This document shows, in pieces, positions 1 through 8,219 of a stretch of 64,000 bases of DNA. Under the pieces are notes generated by a model. That model saw nothing but the letters and a program-made list of their open reading frames with translations, made no database searches and was not told the DNA's origin. The position numbers and the translations under genes were made by a program. Each line of letters opens with the position of its first letter. Position 1 is the stretch's first letter. This DNA is from JAHRVQ01 sp963976815 (lineage in GTDB: Bacteria; Pseudomonadota; Gammaproteobacteria; Pseudomonadales; Azotimanducaceae): the NCBI GenBank assembly GCA_963976815.1, contig CAXBLU010000006.1:124001-188000 (forward strand), given 5' to 3'.

Positions 1-123
1 ATCAAAATTGTACCGAAAGTCGGACGCACCTACTATATGGTCCCAGCTGATGGCGAGGCTCACTATGAGAGCCTGGACCATAAAAAGAAACTTTATCCCC
101 AATGGGTCATCGCCGAGTTTTAA
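1..123 (+). CDS. DUF2782 family protein, C-terminal part
   Basis: The window opens inside this gene; only the last 40 codons and the TAA stop are present. The visible end (Y-Y-M-V around residue 12, P-Q-W-V-I near the terminus) resembles the C-terminus of DUF2782 proteins, small exported proteins of unknown function that precede thrB in Pseudomonas. The thrB start codon follows three bases after the stop, so the two are very probably cotranscribed. The family call rests on a short segment and on the neighbour. Confidence 0.6.
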   Translation: MKIVPKVGRTYYMVPADGEAHYESLDHKKKLYPQWVIAEF

Positions 124-126
124 CCG

Positions 127-1044
127 ATGGCAACCTACACAACATTCGAACGCGAAGCACTCGAGCGCTACCTGATCATGTTTGAATTAGGTGAACTGCT
201 TGACTATGAAGCTATTTCGAGCGGAATCGAAAATTCGAATTACTTTCTTCGCTTTGAAGACAAAGAAATTGAGTTTGTTCTGACGATCACTGAAGACCTG
301 GACTTCTCAGAAGTACCTTTCTTTAATGACCTGCTGCAGGTGCTAGCAAAGAGCGGCCTTCCAGTACCCCAACCACAGTCAACGCTGGATGGCATGTCGA
401 GCACAATCTTTAAGGGCAAACCGACCTGGTTGTTCAACCGACTGCCCGGCAGCCACCCGGACATAACAACAGAAACACAGTGCGAGAAAATTGGTTCAGC
501 GCTAGCGCAACTCCACCTGGGTGGCGCCGCTGCACGGTACGAACGTGAGAATGTTTACAGCATCTCCTGGGCTAAAGCGGCGGTTGACCAATTGGCAGCT
601 GACTTGAGTGAGCTTGATCAACGCAGTCTAAATCAAGCCCTCGAGCGGTATCAAAATGAATGCGAAAAACTGCCTAGAGGTATCATTCACGGCGACTTAT
701 TTAGAGACAACGCGCTATTTGAGGAAGACAATCTAACGGGCGTTATCGACTTTTATCACGCTTGCAATGACTACTTTGTTCAAGATATTGCCATCACACT
801 CAATGACTGGTGCTGTGAAGCCGGCACGGATGTAGAACCCAAACGACTCGCTTTGTTGCGCGGCTATGAATCGGTTCGCGCCTTGGAAGCTGCTGAACAC
901 AAAGCACTGCCCAGGTTTCGAGAATTTGCAGCGATGCGTTTTGCGCTGACTCGACTATTGGCGGGGCGCTCTGACAATCCCGTTAAAAACCCTCGTGAAT
1001 TTCTTGATCTGCTGATCCGCTTACAGGCCGATCAAGAAACATAA
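127..1044 (+). CDS. thrB: Homoserine kinase ThrB (APH-fold type)
   Basis: Phosphorylates L-homoserine with ATP in threonine synthesis, in the cytosol. At 305 aa it is the aminoglycoside-phosphotransferase-fold type of homoserine kinase found in Pseudomonas and Rhizobiales, not the GHMP type of Enterobacteria. The catalytic loop H188-G-D190-x3-D-N is visible, followed by the metal-binding D208 in V-I-D-F-Y. It starts three bases after the preceding DUF2782 gene and its end overlaps the convergent egtD by 13 nt. No thrA or thrC is nearby. Confidence 0.93.
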   Translation: MATYTTFEREALERYLIMFELGELLDYEAISSGIENSNYFLRFEDKEIEFVLTITEDLDFSEVPFFNDLLQVLAKSGLPVPQPQSTLDGMSSTIFKGKPTWLFNRLPGSHPDITTETQCEKIGSALAQLHLGGAAARYERENVYSISWAKAAVDQLAADLSELDQRSLNQALERYQNECEKLPRGIIHGDLFRDNALFEEDNLTGVIDFYHACNDYFVQDIAITLNDWCCEAGTDVEPKRLALLRGYESVRALEAAEHKALPRFREFAAMRFALTRLLAGRSDNPVKNPREFLDLLIRLQADQET

Positions 1045-1985
1045 AACACGCCAAACCACTCATCTTTATCCGTCCAAAAACGACTTTGAGAAAAGCCTGC
1101 TTGCTCGCACATGTCTCGAAACTCCGATTCGCTGTACTTAAAAGAGTTCTCGGTATGTATCTCCTCGCCCGCATTTAGCTCAAATGACTCACCCGCAATC
1201 TCAACGCTCTGACTATAGAGGCTGGTGATGAACATCTGAATACAACCTAACGCCTCGTTGTAAGCTGCCCGGTGGCGAAATTTATCTAGTTCAAAGTTAC
1301 CCTGGTACACCTCGTTAATGTGATTAAGCACATTCAAGTTAAAGGCTGCAGTAATACCTTCACTGTCGTTGTAGGCCCTATTTAATACCTCAACATCCTT
1401 CTTTAAATCCACGCCTATCAAGAGACCGCCATCAACACCAACATGTCTTCTGACACGCTTGAGAAACGCCAATGCCGAGTCAGGACTAAAGTTACCGATG
1501 CTGGACCCCGGGAAAAATGCCGCAACGTTTCCCTCCAGGGTGACGGGCAAATCAAATTCCTGGGAATAATCCACACAGGTCGCCAACACATCCAGCCAGG
1601 GATAATCTTCTGCGATGGTATTGGCCGATGTTGCAAGATAATCCCGGGAGATATCCATGGGTAGATAGCTTCTAGGCTTAAGGGTTTCTAACAACAAACG
1701 AATTTTCTCGCTACTGCCGCTGCCATATTCTAAAAGCGTTGAGTCAGTGCCAATACAATCTGCCATTTCCTGGCCGTGTGTTTGAAGGAGAGCCATCTCA
1801 GTCCGAGTCGGATAATATTCCGGGGTCCGTGTGATCGCCGTAAACAACTCTGAGCCTCGCTCATCGTAGAAAAACTTCGGTGAGATAGATCGATGCTTCT
1901 GTCGAAAGCCTGAAAGCAACTGCGCATGAACGTCTTCTATCTCTGCGGGTTGCTCATAAAATTGGTAGCTTGCCTGTGACGACAT
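1032..1985 (-). CDS. egtD: L-histidine N-alpha-methyltransferase EgtD
   Basis: Trimethylates histidine with three S-adenosylmethionine to hercynine, the first step of ergothioneine synthesis. The 317-aa length matches EgtD. The SAM-binding motif E86-Y-G-S-G-S-S is present. Residues that correspond to the histidine-binding set known from the Mycobacterium enzyme are seen: Y40 and the T-P-E-Y-Y segment near residue 57, N165, Y205, E279 and S281. That set argues for true EgtD rather than another methyltransferase of the family. It lies 72 nt downstream of egtB on the same strand, so the pair is probably cotranscribed. Its 3' end overlaps the convergent thrB. Confidence 0.93.
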   Translation of the reverse strand: MSSQASYQFYEQPAEIEDVHAQLLSGFRQKHRSISPKFFYDERGSELFTAITRTPEYYPTRTEMALLQTHGQEMADCIGTDSTLLEYGSGSSEKIRLLLETLKPRSYLPMDISRDYLATSANTIAEDYPWLDVLATCVDYSQEFDLPVTLEGNVAAFFPGSSIGNFSPDSALAFLKRVRRHVGVDGGLLIGVDLKKDVEVLNRAYNDSEGITAAFNLNVLNHINEVYQGNFELDKFRHRAAYNEALGCIQMFITSLYSQSVEIAGESFELNAGEEIHTENSFKYSESEFRDMCEQAGFSQSRFWTDKDEWFGVFYVS

Positions 1986-2057
1986 TAATTCCCCATAGTT
2001 TTTGATTTATTATTTTCACAATATCGTTTTCAAAATATTTGTGAACTTTGGTCGTGA

Positions 2058-3350
2058 CTAATTCTTGGCCAATCGAATGCCGCTAAATTGCCAGCGATCT
2101 TTTGGGTAAAAGAAATTCCTGTAGGAAGGCCGAATGTGATTCGAGGACGTCACGCAAGATCCACCCCGGAGCACCAATTGATTCGCCATAAACTTTCCGT
2201 TGTACTCCCCCAGCTGACCGGGAAATGTACTAAACCCAGGATAGGGACCATAGGCACTGCTGGTCCATTCCCAAACATCACCAAAAAATTGAGCTGCCTT
2301 TTCCTTAGAAATAGGCGATGGGTGCAATGTACCGGACTCATAAAAATTACCCCCAGGTTGATTGATACCCATAGCAGCGTGCTCCCATTCCTGTTCAGTG
2401 GGGAGCCTGGCACCGGCCCAGCGCGCAAAAGCATCAGCTTCGTAGCCACTGACATGGGTAACCGGATTAGCCAAGACCAGCGGCTGCAGGCCGGAGAGGG
2501 TATATTCAAACCATTCGTCGTCCTTAAACAGCCAATACAATGGTTGCCTAAATCCTTCCGGACCCGAGAGTAGACTCCAGGCATCGGACATCCACAAAGC
2601 AGACGACTCATACCCTCCATCCTCAATAAAGGCCAAATATTCACCATTGGTAATGACTCTGTTGGCAATTTTAAAATCCCCAACCAGAACCTTATGGCGC
2701 GGAGATTCGTTATCAAAAACAAAGTGCTCTCCCTCCGCTGGTTTATGACCGATCTCGATAATTCCTCCGCTTATGGAGCGAAAACCAAGGGGCTGCAATG
2801 AATGGGGCTGTAATGAATAGGACTTTAATGACAAGGGAGTGCCAGGTACCGAAGCTTCTTGATTGTGATAGGCAGGGAACAACGGATTATGTCCGAGGTT
2901 GTATTTCAGATCCGTTAACATCAATTCCTGATGCTGTTGTTCGTGATGCAGGCCGAGAGAAATTTTGAAAGTGACCTCGTTACTCAGTTCCCTTTCAAGC
3001 AGCTTGGCCATCCACTTATCCACATGACAACGGTAGTCCATAACCTCAGCCACGGTAGGTCTTGATAAGGTGCCTCGCCTGGCTCTGGGAAACTGCGCGC
3101 CAATACCGTTGTAGTATGAGTTAAACAGGAATTCATAGGCCTCATCGAAGGGCCGATATTCCGGCAGATAGGGCTTTAATAGGAACGTTTCAAAAAACCA
3201 GGAAGTATGGGCAAGATGCCATTTCGGCGGGCTCGCGTCTTCTGTTGGTTGAATCACATAGTCTTCAATTGCGAGGGGTTTACAAATTTCCCCAGAGCGT
3301 AGTCGCGTTGTACAAAAGTTGGAGGACAGGGCCTCGTTGACAGAGGGCAC
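2058..3350 (-). CDS. egtB: Hercynine oxygenase (sulfoxide synthase) EgtB
   Basis: Iron(II) enzyme that joins hercynine to cysteine or gamma-glutamylcysteine with O2, the central step of ergothioneine synthesis. It has 430 aa: an N-terminal DinB-type helical domain with the iron ligands H48 and H136-x3-H140-x-E, then a C-terminal FGE-sulfatase (formylglycine-generating-enzyme type) domain with the R-G-G-S and G-I-R-L motifs near the end. The start is GTG with GAAGG about 9 nt upstream. The linker near residues 173-187 carries three five-residue repeats. No egtC amidohydrolase is adjacent, so the sulfur donor may be cysteine itself; that is inference. The separate egtD argues against the fused OvoA enzyme of ovothiol synthesis. 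Confidence 0.92.
   Translation of the reverse strand: MPSVNEALSSNFCTTRLRSGEICKPLAIEDYVIQPTEDASPPKWHLAHTSWFFETFLLKPYLPEYRPFDEAYEFLFNSYYNGIGAQFPRARRGTLSRPTVAEVMDYRCHVDKWMAKLLERELSNEVTFKISLGLHHEQQHQELMLTDLKYNLGHNPLFPAYHNQEASVPGTPLSLKSYSLQPHSLQPLGFRSISGGIIEIGHKPAEGEHFVFDNESPRHKVLVGDFKIANRVITNGEYLAFIEDGGYESSALWMSDAWSLLSGPEGFRQPLYWLFKDDEWFEYTLSGLQPLVLANPVTHVSGYEADAFARWAGARLPTEQEWEHAAMGINQPGGNFYESGTLHPSPISKEKAAQFFGDVWEWTSSAYGPYPGFSTFPGQLGEYNGKFMANQLVLRGGSCVTSSNHIRPSYRNFFYPKDRWQFSGIRLAKN
2791..2835 (-). repeat. 15-nt tandem repeat inside egtB (3 units)
   Basis: Three consecutive 15-nt units (2791-2805, 2806-2820, 2821-2835) share the core TAATGA/CAATGA. The first two differ at two positions and the third is more diverged. 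Read as protein they give L-S-L-K-S, Y-S-L-Q-P and H-S-L-Q-P in the linker between the DinB-like and FGE-like domains of EgtB. In-frame expansion in a flexible linker would be tolerated. Confidence 0.75.
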
Positions 3351-3423
3351 AAATTTGCCTTCGATAACAATTCAGAATCAAGTGTAAGTGATGGCTAACG
3401 GAATTTACAGGTGGCGAAGCCCA

Positions 3424-3449
3424 TAACTGATATTCGGCAATATCAGTTA
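3424..3449. other. Perfect inverted repeat (11-bp stem, 4-nt loop) between sco and egtB
   Basis: TAACTGATATT and AATATCAGTTA flank a CGGC loop. It lies 12 nt after the stop codon of the SCO gene and about 75 nt before egtB. No run of T follows on either strand, so it is not a classical intrinsic terminator. It could be a processing or stabilising hairpin, or a protein-binding site. Confidence 0.6.
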
Positions 3450-3460
3450 ATCAAGATTTG

Positions 3461-4108
3461 CTAGTGCATCAACGTCGACATAATCTGGCTGATGTGGTCC
3501 GCCTGATGGGGAGATTTGATAAATCCCGCATAGCGACCGGTCGGGTCAATCACAACGATGCTGGCAGCGTGGTCCATAGTATAGGTACCCGGTTCTTTAC
3601 CTGGTACCTTACCAAAAGCAATATTGACGTTGGTTGCTAAACCGACAATATTGTCAAAGGTACCGGTATACCCCATAAAAGCAGGATTAAAACTTGGCAC
3701 ATAACGAGACAGTGCTTCCGGCGTGTCTCGTTCCGGGTCAACACTGACCATGATGACCTGGGGGGGACTGTCCATTTTGCTGACGGCGCGATTTAGCACC
3801 CCCATTGTGGTCGGGCAAATGTCAGGGCAGAACGTAAAACCAAAGAACATCAGTTGCCATTCACCTACCAAGTTGGCATTTCCAACCGGATTACCCCGAT
3901 GGTCTATCAGCTTGAAGGGTCTAATTTCTCTGGCCTCGGGGAAACCGTAATAGCCGAGTTCCTTTAACGCATCAGCGGATAACGTCTTTGGCGCTAAAAA
4001 GGAAGATATAAAGAGACCAAGAAATAGTCCAATGAGACCCAGAGTCCAAATAAGTGTATTACGGATCCCTTTTACCTGCTCAGGTGTTCTCGCGGCAACA
4101 GCGGTCAT
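3461..4108 (-). CDS. SCO1/SenC family copper chaperone
   Basis: Membrane-anchored thioredoxin-fold protein that delivers copper to the CuA centre of cytochrome c oxidase on the periplasmic side. The 215-aa protein has one N-terminal membrane segment (about residues 18-38) and the copper site C94-P-D-I-C98 with H180 in M-D-H. The start overlaps the cyoE stop by 4 nt, so it is the last gene of the SURF1-to-SCO run. The hairpin at 3424-3449 follows it. Confidence 0.93.
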   Translation of the reverse strand: MTAVAARTPEQVKGIRNTLIWTLGLIGLFLGLFISSFLAPKTLSADALKELGYYGFPEAREIRPFKLIDHRGNPVGNANLVGEWQLMFFGFTFCPDICPTTMGVLNRAVSKMDSPPQVIMVSVDPERDTPEALSRYVPSFNPAFMGYTGTFDNIVGLATNVNIAFGKVPGKEPGTYTMDHAASIVVIDPTGRYAGFIKSPHQADHISQIMSTLMH

Positions 4109-5022
4109 AAACCTGCACCGAGATAATTCACCGGCAGCATATAATGGTCAACCAGCAACGCCAGGAATAGTAACCCCAAATAGGTGATCGAGTATCGGAA
4201 GGTCGCCATCGGCACTTTTCTATCGTCTCCGCGGAATAGCACCAGACTCCAGTATAGAAAACCAGCACCCAATATGAGCGCTGAAACGAGATACAGTAAA
4301 TTACTCATGCCAATTAAATAGGGCAGGATTGAGATAATGATCATAATGATGGTGTACAGCAGAATATGCAGCTTGGTGTAGGCAACCCCATGGGTCACAG
4401 GCAGCATTGGTACGTCGACCTTGCGGTATTCCTCTTTCCGCTCGATAGCCAGTGCCCAGAAGTGAGGTGGCGTCCAGGCAAAAATAATCAGCACCAGGAG
4501 TAAGCCTCCGGCATCAATGGACCCAGTTACCGCTGTCCAGCCAAATAGCGGGGGTGCGGCACCAAACAACCCACCAATTACAATATTTTGCGGCGTCGCT
4601 CGTTTTAGGAATACTGTGTAGATTACGCCGTAGCCTATCCAGGATGCCAAATTTAGCCAGGCAGTGAGGGGGTTGATATAGATTGCCAGGATCGCGGTAC
4701 CAAAAATGCCCGTTGTTGCGATAAAAACTGAGCCCTGGAGATTACTCACACGACCCTGAGCAATAGGCCTGGCCCGGGTTCGCGCCATGTCCGCATCAAT
4801 TTTCGAATCAACAAGGTGATTAAGCGCCGCCGCCGAACCTGCCACCAGGGCGATGCCAAGGTTTCCGATAATAAGTATTTGCCAGGGCACCATGCCCGGG
4901 GTTGCCAAGAACATTCCAACGGTCGCGCAGAGCAACATCAGCAGCACAACTCTGGGTTTACACATTTCCAGATAATCGCGCCAGGAGGCTTGGGCTACAG
5001 CTTGTAAAGTACTTTCAGTCAA
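4105..5022 (-). CDS. cyoE: Protoheme IX farnesyltransferase (heme O synthase)
   Basis: Integral membrane prenyltransferase that converts heme B to heme O for heme-copper oxidases. It has 305 aa with hydrophobic segments throughout and the UbiA-family motif N68-x3-D72-x3-D76 followed by R-T-R-A-R-P. The start codon is TTG; no better start is seen nearby. In Pseudomonas the heme A synthase gene ctaA lies immediately upstream. Here only 76 non-coding bases separate this gene from the preceding CxxxC protein gene, so ctaA is missing from the cluster. Confidence 0.94.
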   Translation of the reverse strand: MTESTLQAVAQASWRDYLEMCKPRVVLLMLLCATVGMFLATPGMVPWQILIIGNLGIALVAGSAAALNHLVDSKIDADMARTRARPIAQGRVSNLQGSVFIATTGIFGTAILAIYINPLTAWLNLASWIGYGVIYTVFLKRATPQNIVIGGLFGAAPPLFGWTAVTGSIDAGGLLLVLIIFAWTPPHFWALAIERKEEYRKVDVPMLPVTHGVAYTKLHILLYTIIMIIISILPYLIGMSNLLYLVSALILGAGFLYWSLVLFRGDDRKVPMATFRYSITYLGLLFLALLVDHYMLPVNYLGAGL

Positions 5023-5098
5023 ATGAGGCTTGGCTATCAGTTTGGGAGCGCAATCTTACAGATATTGCAGTTAATTTTCAGTGACAATTTGTGATTCC

Positions 5099-5650
5099 TT
5101 ATCCGATATTGGAGATCTTGAGTAGATGTTTAATGTCCTTCAACATCGGCTTTCCGGCCTTTTCCTCAGCATAGACCATAAATATGTTGCCGATAGGATC
5201 CATTAAATACACCCCGGCACCGTGCTTCAATAGACGGAGAAAAGATGCCCGATCCACCTTAGCAACGGCTTGATCGGGAAATTGTTCAGTCAGTCGGGCA
5301 ACAACACCCGTATTCGCACCTATATCAACCATCACTCGATTCACGCGTTCGGTCTCCTTCCCAAGTGCAATATGAACCTGGTGTGCAAGATACAAACGCT
5401 GCTCACAGGATTGATTACACTCGTCCTGGACAGGTACCAGCAGGGTCCACTTACCGGAAGTTGCTTCCAGGCCCAGCTCGCTTGCTTGAACTGGAGGATT
5501 GATAAGTTGCCCTTCATTGGTAGTGCCGCTCGGCATAAGCTCAGGAAAGTAGAAAAAAATCAGCCAGGCGATGATAAGTGGGACAAACCCGATCGAAAAC
5601 AGTAAGACCAGCTTGCGCCTGTTACGTTTTATTTCTGTGGTTTCACTCAT
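5099..5650 (-). CDS. Membrane-tethered CxxxC protein of the cytochrome oxidase cluster
   Basis: A 183-aa protein with one N-terminal membrane segment (about residues 13-34) and a periplasmic domain containing C78-N-Q-S-C82. The CxxxC spacing and the late M-D-P-I-G-N segment recall SCO-type thioredoxin folds, but no copper-binding histidine could be placed with confidence. A gene of similar size and position lies between SURF1 and ctaA in the Pseudomonas oxidase cluster. A redox or copper role in oxidase assembly is inference from these features and from the neighbours. Confidence 0.72.
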   Translation of the reverse strand: MSETTEIKRNRRKLVLLFSIGFVPLIIAWLIFFYFPELMPSGTTNEGQLINPPVQASELGLEATSGKWTLLVPVQDECNQSCEQRLYLAHQVHIALGKETERVNRVMVDIGANTGVVARLTEQFPDQAVAKVDRASFLRLLKHGAGVYLMDPIGNIFMVYAEEKAGKPMLKDIKHLLKISNIG

Positions 5651-5662
5651 TCCAAGCGCTCC

Positions 5663-6358
5663 TTAATCGATATCTGTTTGTCTAACTGTGTAAATAAAAA
5701 CCCCAACAACCGCCAAGGCCATCAAGAACCAGGTGAAGGCATAGCCGTAGTGTCGTTCAGGTGGCATGGTGGTTACGGGCCAGTATCTCGGTAAGGCGTC
5801 CGGATGGAACTCCTCAAGACGAACCGTAAAATCAACCAGTGCTTGCCCCACCAGCTTTTCCATTTCTTCAGGTTTAACAACCTGGACAACCCAGGGCGAT
5901 TGATCCCCTAAAACATTTTCCTCCGGTACAGAAAGCTCTGTACGGTAAGCATGACCTCGAATCAATTGACGGGCGGTATTTGCCATCGGGACGTCGGGCA
6001 ATTCGACTCGGGTTCTAGCTCCGGCTACAAAACCGCGATTTACAAGGACTTTTACGCCGTTTTCACCTTCAAAAACCTGTAGCACCTCGTAGCCGACCCG
6101 CCCCGCGATCACTCGATTGTCTAACAACAGTACCGCATTAGGATTAAAGCTCCCCTCAATTCGGACGGGCTCACCATTGCTGACCTCAAGATCCGTTGTC
6201 ACCCATTGCCCTGGAAGGTTGGACTGGGCCTCTGCCATAGTAAGCAAGTCGGCTTTCTCCATTCCCCGTTCCACTTGCCATCCGCTCAGCGCCAAAAAGA
6301 AGAACAGAAAAAATGCACTGAATAATTTCAGGCGCCAATTTGCTCGATCAATGTTCAT
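5663..6358 (-). CDS. SURF1 family cytochrome oxidase assembly protein
   Basis: Inner-membrane protein that assists heme A insertion into subunit I of cytochrome c oxidase. With the start used here it has 231 aa and the typical SURF1 plan: one membrane segment near residues 9-26 followed by G-W-Q-V-E-R-G, a periplasmic domain, and a second membrane segment near the C-terminus. A GTG at 6391 would add 11 residues, but its GGAG touches the start codon; the ATG at 6358 has GGAT 8 nt upstream and gives the usual short N-terminus. It is divergent from the DUF2909 gene and 12 nt before the CxxxC protein gene. Confidence 0.88.
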   Translation of the reverse strand: MNIDRANWRLKLFSAFFLFFFLALSGWQVERGMEKADLLTMAEAQSNLPGQWVTTDLEVSNGEPVRIEGSFNPNAVLLLDNRVIAGRVGYEVLQVFEGENGVKVLVNRGFVAGARTRVELPDVPMANTARQLIRGHAYRTELSVPEENVLGDQSPWVVQVVKPEEMEKLVGQALVDFTVRLEEFHPDALPRYWPVTTMPPERHYGYAFTWFLMALAVVGVFIYTVRQTDID

Positions 6359-6415
6359 ATTCGAGATCCGAAACGCCGTATACTGTTCCACTCCGGCATT
6401 ACCTGGTTAATCCCT

Positions 6416-6634
6416 ATGATAATAAAAACCATCATTGTTCTGCTCCTTATCGGCAACATCATAGCGCTCGGCATTGCCTTTGTTACGTTGATGCAAGATC
6501 AAGGTGGAGCGGGTAAGCGAACTGCAAACTGGTTGCTCGTTCGAGTGAGTCTTGCGATTCTTTTAGTCGCCGCAGTAGCCTTCGGACTCTGGACTGGAGA
6601 CCTCGGCATGTCAGCCCCCTGGTACGGCGTGTGA
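6416..6634 (+). CDS. DUF2909 family twin-transmembrane protein
   Basis: A 72-aa protein with two hydrophobic segments (about residues 4-25 and 42-60) joined by a short charged loop. Small DUF2909 proteins occur at this place between subunit III and SURF1 in gammaproteobacterial cytochrome oxidase clusters; their function is not known. It is the only plus-strand gene of the cluster, divergent from SURF1 and convergent with the subunit III gene. The terminator at 6679-6708 lies between the convergent pair. Confidence 0.8.
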   Translation: MIIKTIIVLLLIGNIIALGIAFVTLMQDQGGAGKRTANWLLVRVSLAILLVAAVAFGLWTGDLGMSAPWYGV

Positions 6635-6678
6635 ATCACAAACGCAAAACTAAAGTACTAAAATTGGTTGCCTAAAAC

Positions 6679-6708
6679 AAAACGACCCCGCTGATGCGAG
6701 GTCGTTTT
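6679..6708. terminator. Bidirectional intrinsic terminator
   Basis: AAAACGACCCCGC and GCGAGGTCGTTTT form a 13-bp stem with one mismatch around a TGAT loop. A-rich and T-rich flanks on both strands suit it to end both the plus-strand DUF2909 gene and the minus-strand oxidase operon. Confidence 0.85.
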
Positions 6709-6722
6709 AGAACTGAGGTGAT

Positions 6723-7634
6723 TTAGCTGCCTAGAATATAGACAAAGACAAACAGACCAATCCACACAACATCAACAAAGTGCCAATACCAGGCCGCCGC
6801 TTCAAAGCCAAAGCAGTCATCATCTGTGAAGTGGCCCTTTATTGCTCGACCCAACATGACGGCCAGCATAAACGTACCAAGTGTAACGTGGGCTCCGTGG
6901 AAACCTGTCAACATGAAGAATGTGGTGCCATAAATACCGGCATCAAGGGTAAGACCCAATTCGCTATAGGCATGAATATATTCTTCTACCTGGCAAATCA
7001 GGAAGGCAACGCCAAGTGCAACAGTAATCGAAAGCCAGGTGATCAGCTTCTTACGATTGCCTTCTTTAATACCATGGTGGGCAATGTTGACCGTAAAGCT
7101 TGAAGCTACCAGAAGTATGGTATTAATCAGCGGTAAGCCCCAGGGACCCATAGGCTCATTAGCACCTTTAAATAGTTCTGGATTTGGTGTGTTCAATAAC
7201 GGCCATTCCGCGACAAAGTTTGGATAATACAGGTAGTCGCTAGGTGTACGGTTACCTTCCCCGGCAATCCAATCTACGGCAAACATTCGAACGTAAAACA
7301 GAGCGCCGAAGAACGCGGCAAAGAACATCACTTCCGAGAAAATGAACCAGCTCATACCCCAAACAAAGGATCGATTCATCTGTTGGCTATAGAGCTTGGC
7401 GTGATTTTCTTCGATGACAGTCTTGAACCAGACGAACAGCGTGGCTCCCATCATAAGACCGCCGCCCATCAGGATGTACCCACCCAATGAATGCTCAGCC
7501 CCTGCCGACATGTCGACAAACATATTGCCCATACCAAAGACGGTCAAAAATATACCTAACGATGCAAATATGGGTAGCTTGCTATCGTGAGGGACGTAGT
7601 AGCTTTCGTAAGTATCGTCCGCCGCTGTAGACAT
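6723..7634 (-). CDS. ctaE: Cytochrome c oxidase subunit III
   Basis: Membrane subunit of the aa3-type cytochrome c oxidase, 303 aa. It has several membrane helices, the F-H-G-A-H-V segment and the C-terminal Y-W-H-F-V-D-V-V-W motif typical of subunit III. It is the last gene of the coxB-coxA-cox11-subunit III run, 33 nt after cox11, and is followed by the bidirectional terminator at 6679-6708. Confidence 0.95.
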   Translation of the reverse strand: MSTAADDTYESYYVPHDSKLPIFASLGIFLTVFGMGNMFVDMSAGAEHSLGGYILMGGGLMMGATLFVWFKTVIEENHAKLYSQQMNRSFVWGMSWFIFSEVMFFAAFFGALFYVRMFAVDWIAGEGNRTPSDYLYYPNFVAEWPLLNTPNPELFKGANEPMGPWGLPLINTILLVASSFTVNIAHHGIKEGNRKKLITWLSITVALGVAFLICQVEEYIHAYSELGLTLDAGIYGTTFFMLTGFHGAHVTLGTFMLAVMLGRAIKGHFTDDDCFGFEAAAWYWHFVDVVWIGLFVFVYILGS

Positions 7635-7667
7635 ATTGTTCTCCGTTCGTTGTACCTGATTCAGTGG

Positions 7668-8216
7668 CTAGTTTGCCGCCAACTGGTCTGTAATATCATA
7701 AATAGTATAAGAAAGTGTTAGCGTCGTAACCTCAATAGGTAACGACGCATCAATGATAAATCTCAGAGGCATGTCCATAGACTCCCCCGCTTGTAATTCT
7801 TGTTGATCAAAGCAAAAGCATTCTGTCTTATGCAGATACTGAGCGGCGCGAAAGGGCGTCACACTGGGTACTGCCTGAGCTGTAATCGCCGTACTTGATG
7901 GATTACTGACAAAAAAGTTTGTCGCGTTCAATTCACCTGGACGAACTTCCATTGTCCGCACTACCGGGCGAAATTCCCAGGACATGCCAGCATTGTTGTT
8001 CGCCAGAAATTGAATCTTAACTACTCTTTCTTCATCAATAACCTGGGTGCTGGCGGCCGTATATTGGTCGCCGGTCTTGCCATTAAGACCCGTCACATCA
8101 CAGATCAAATCATAAAGTGGCACCAGCGCAAAACCGAAACCAAACATTCCAACCACCACCACGACAAGCTTAATTGCCGTGGTGTTGGTTGCTTGTTGAG
8201 TAGAATCTTTGCTCAT
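7668..8216 (-). CDS. ctaG: Cytochrome c oxidase assembly protein Cox11/CtaG
   Basis: Copper chaperone that builds the CuB site of subunit I. The 182-aa protein has one N-terminal membrane segment (about residues 15-34), a periplasmic immunoglobulin-like domain and the copper-binding C133-F-C135 motif, then the conserved P-L-R-F-I-I-D segment. It lies 3 nt downstream of coxA and upstream of subunit III, its usual place. Confidence 0.94.
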   Translation of the reverse strand: MSKDSTQQATNTTAIKLVVVVVGMFGFGFALVPLYDLICDVTGLNGKTGDQYTAASTQVIDEERVVKIQFLANNNAGMSWEFRPVVRTMEVRPGELNATNFFVSNPSSTAITAQAVPSVTPFRAAQYLHKTECFCFDQQELQAGESMDMPLRFIIDASLPIEVTTLTLSYTIYDITDQLAAN

Positions 8217-8219
8217 GGA

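Noticed and set aside
2088..2573. 161-codon plus-strand open frame
   Set aside because: Antisense shadow of egtB, with no recognisable domain.
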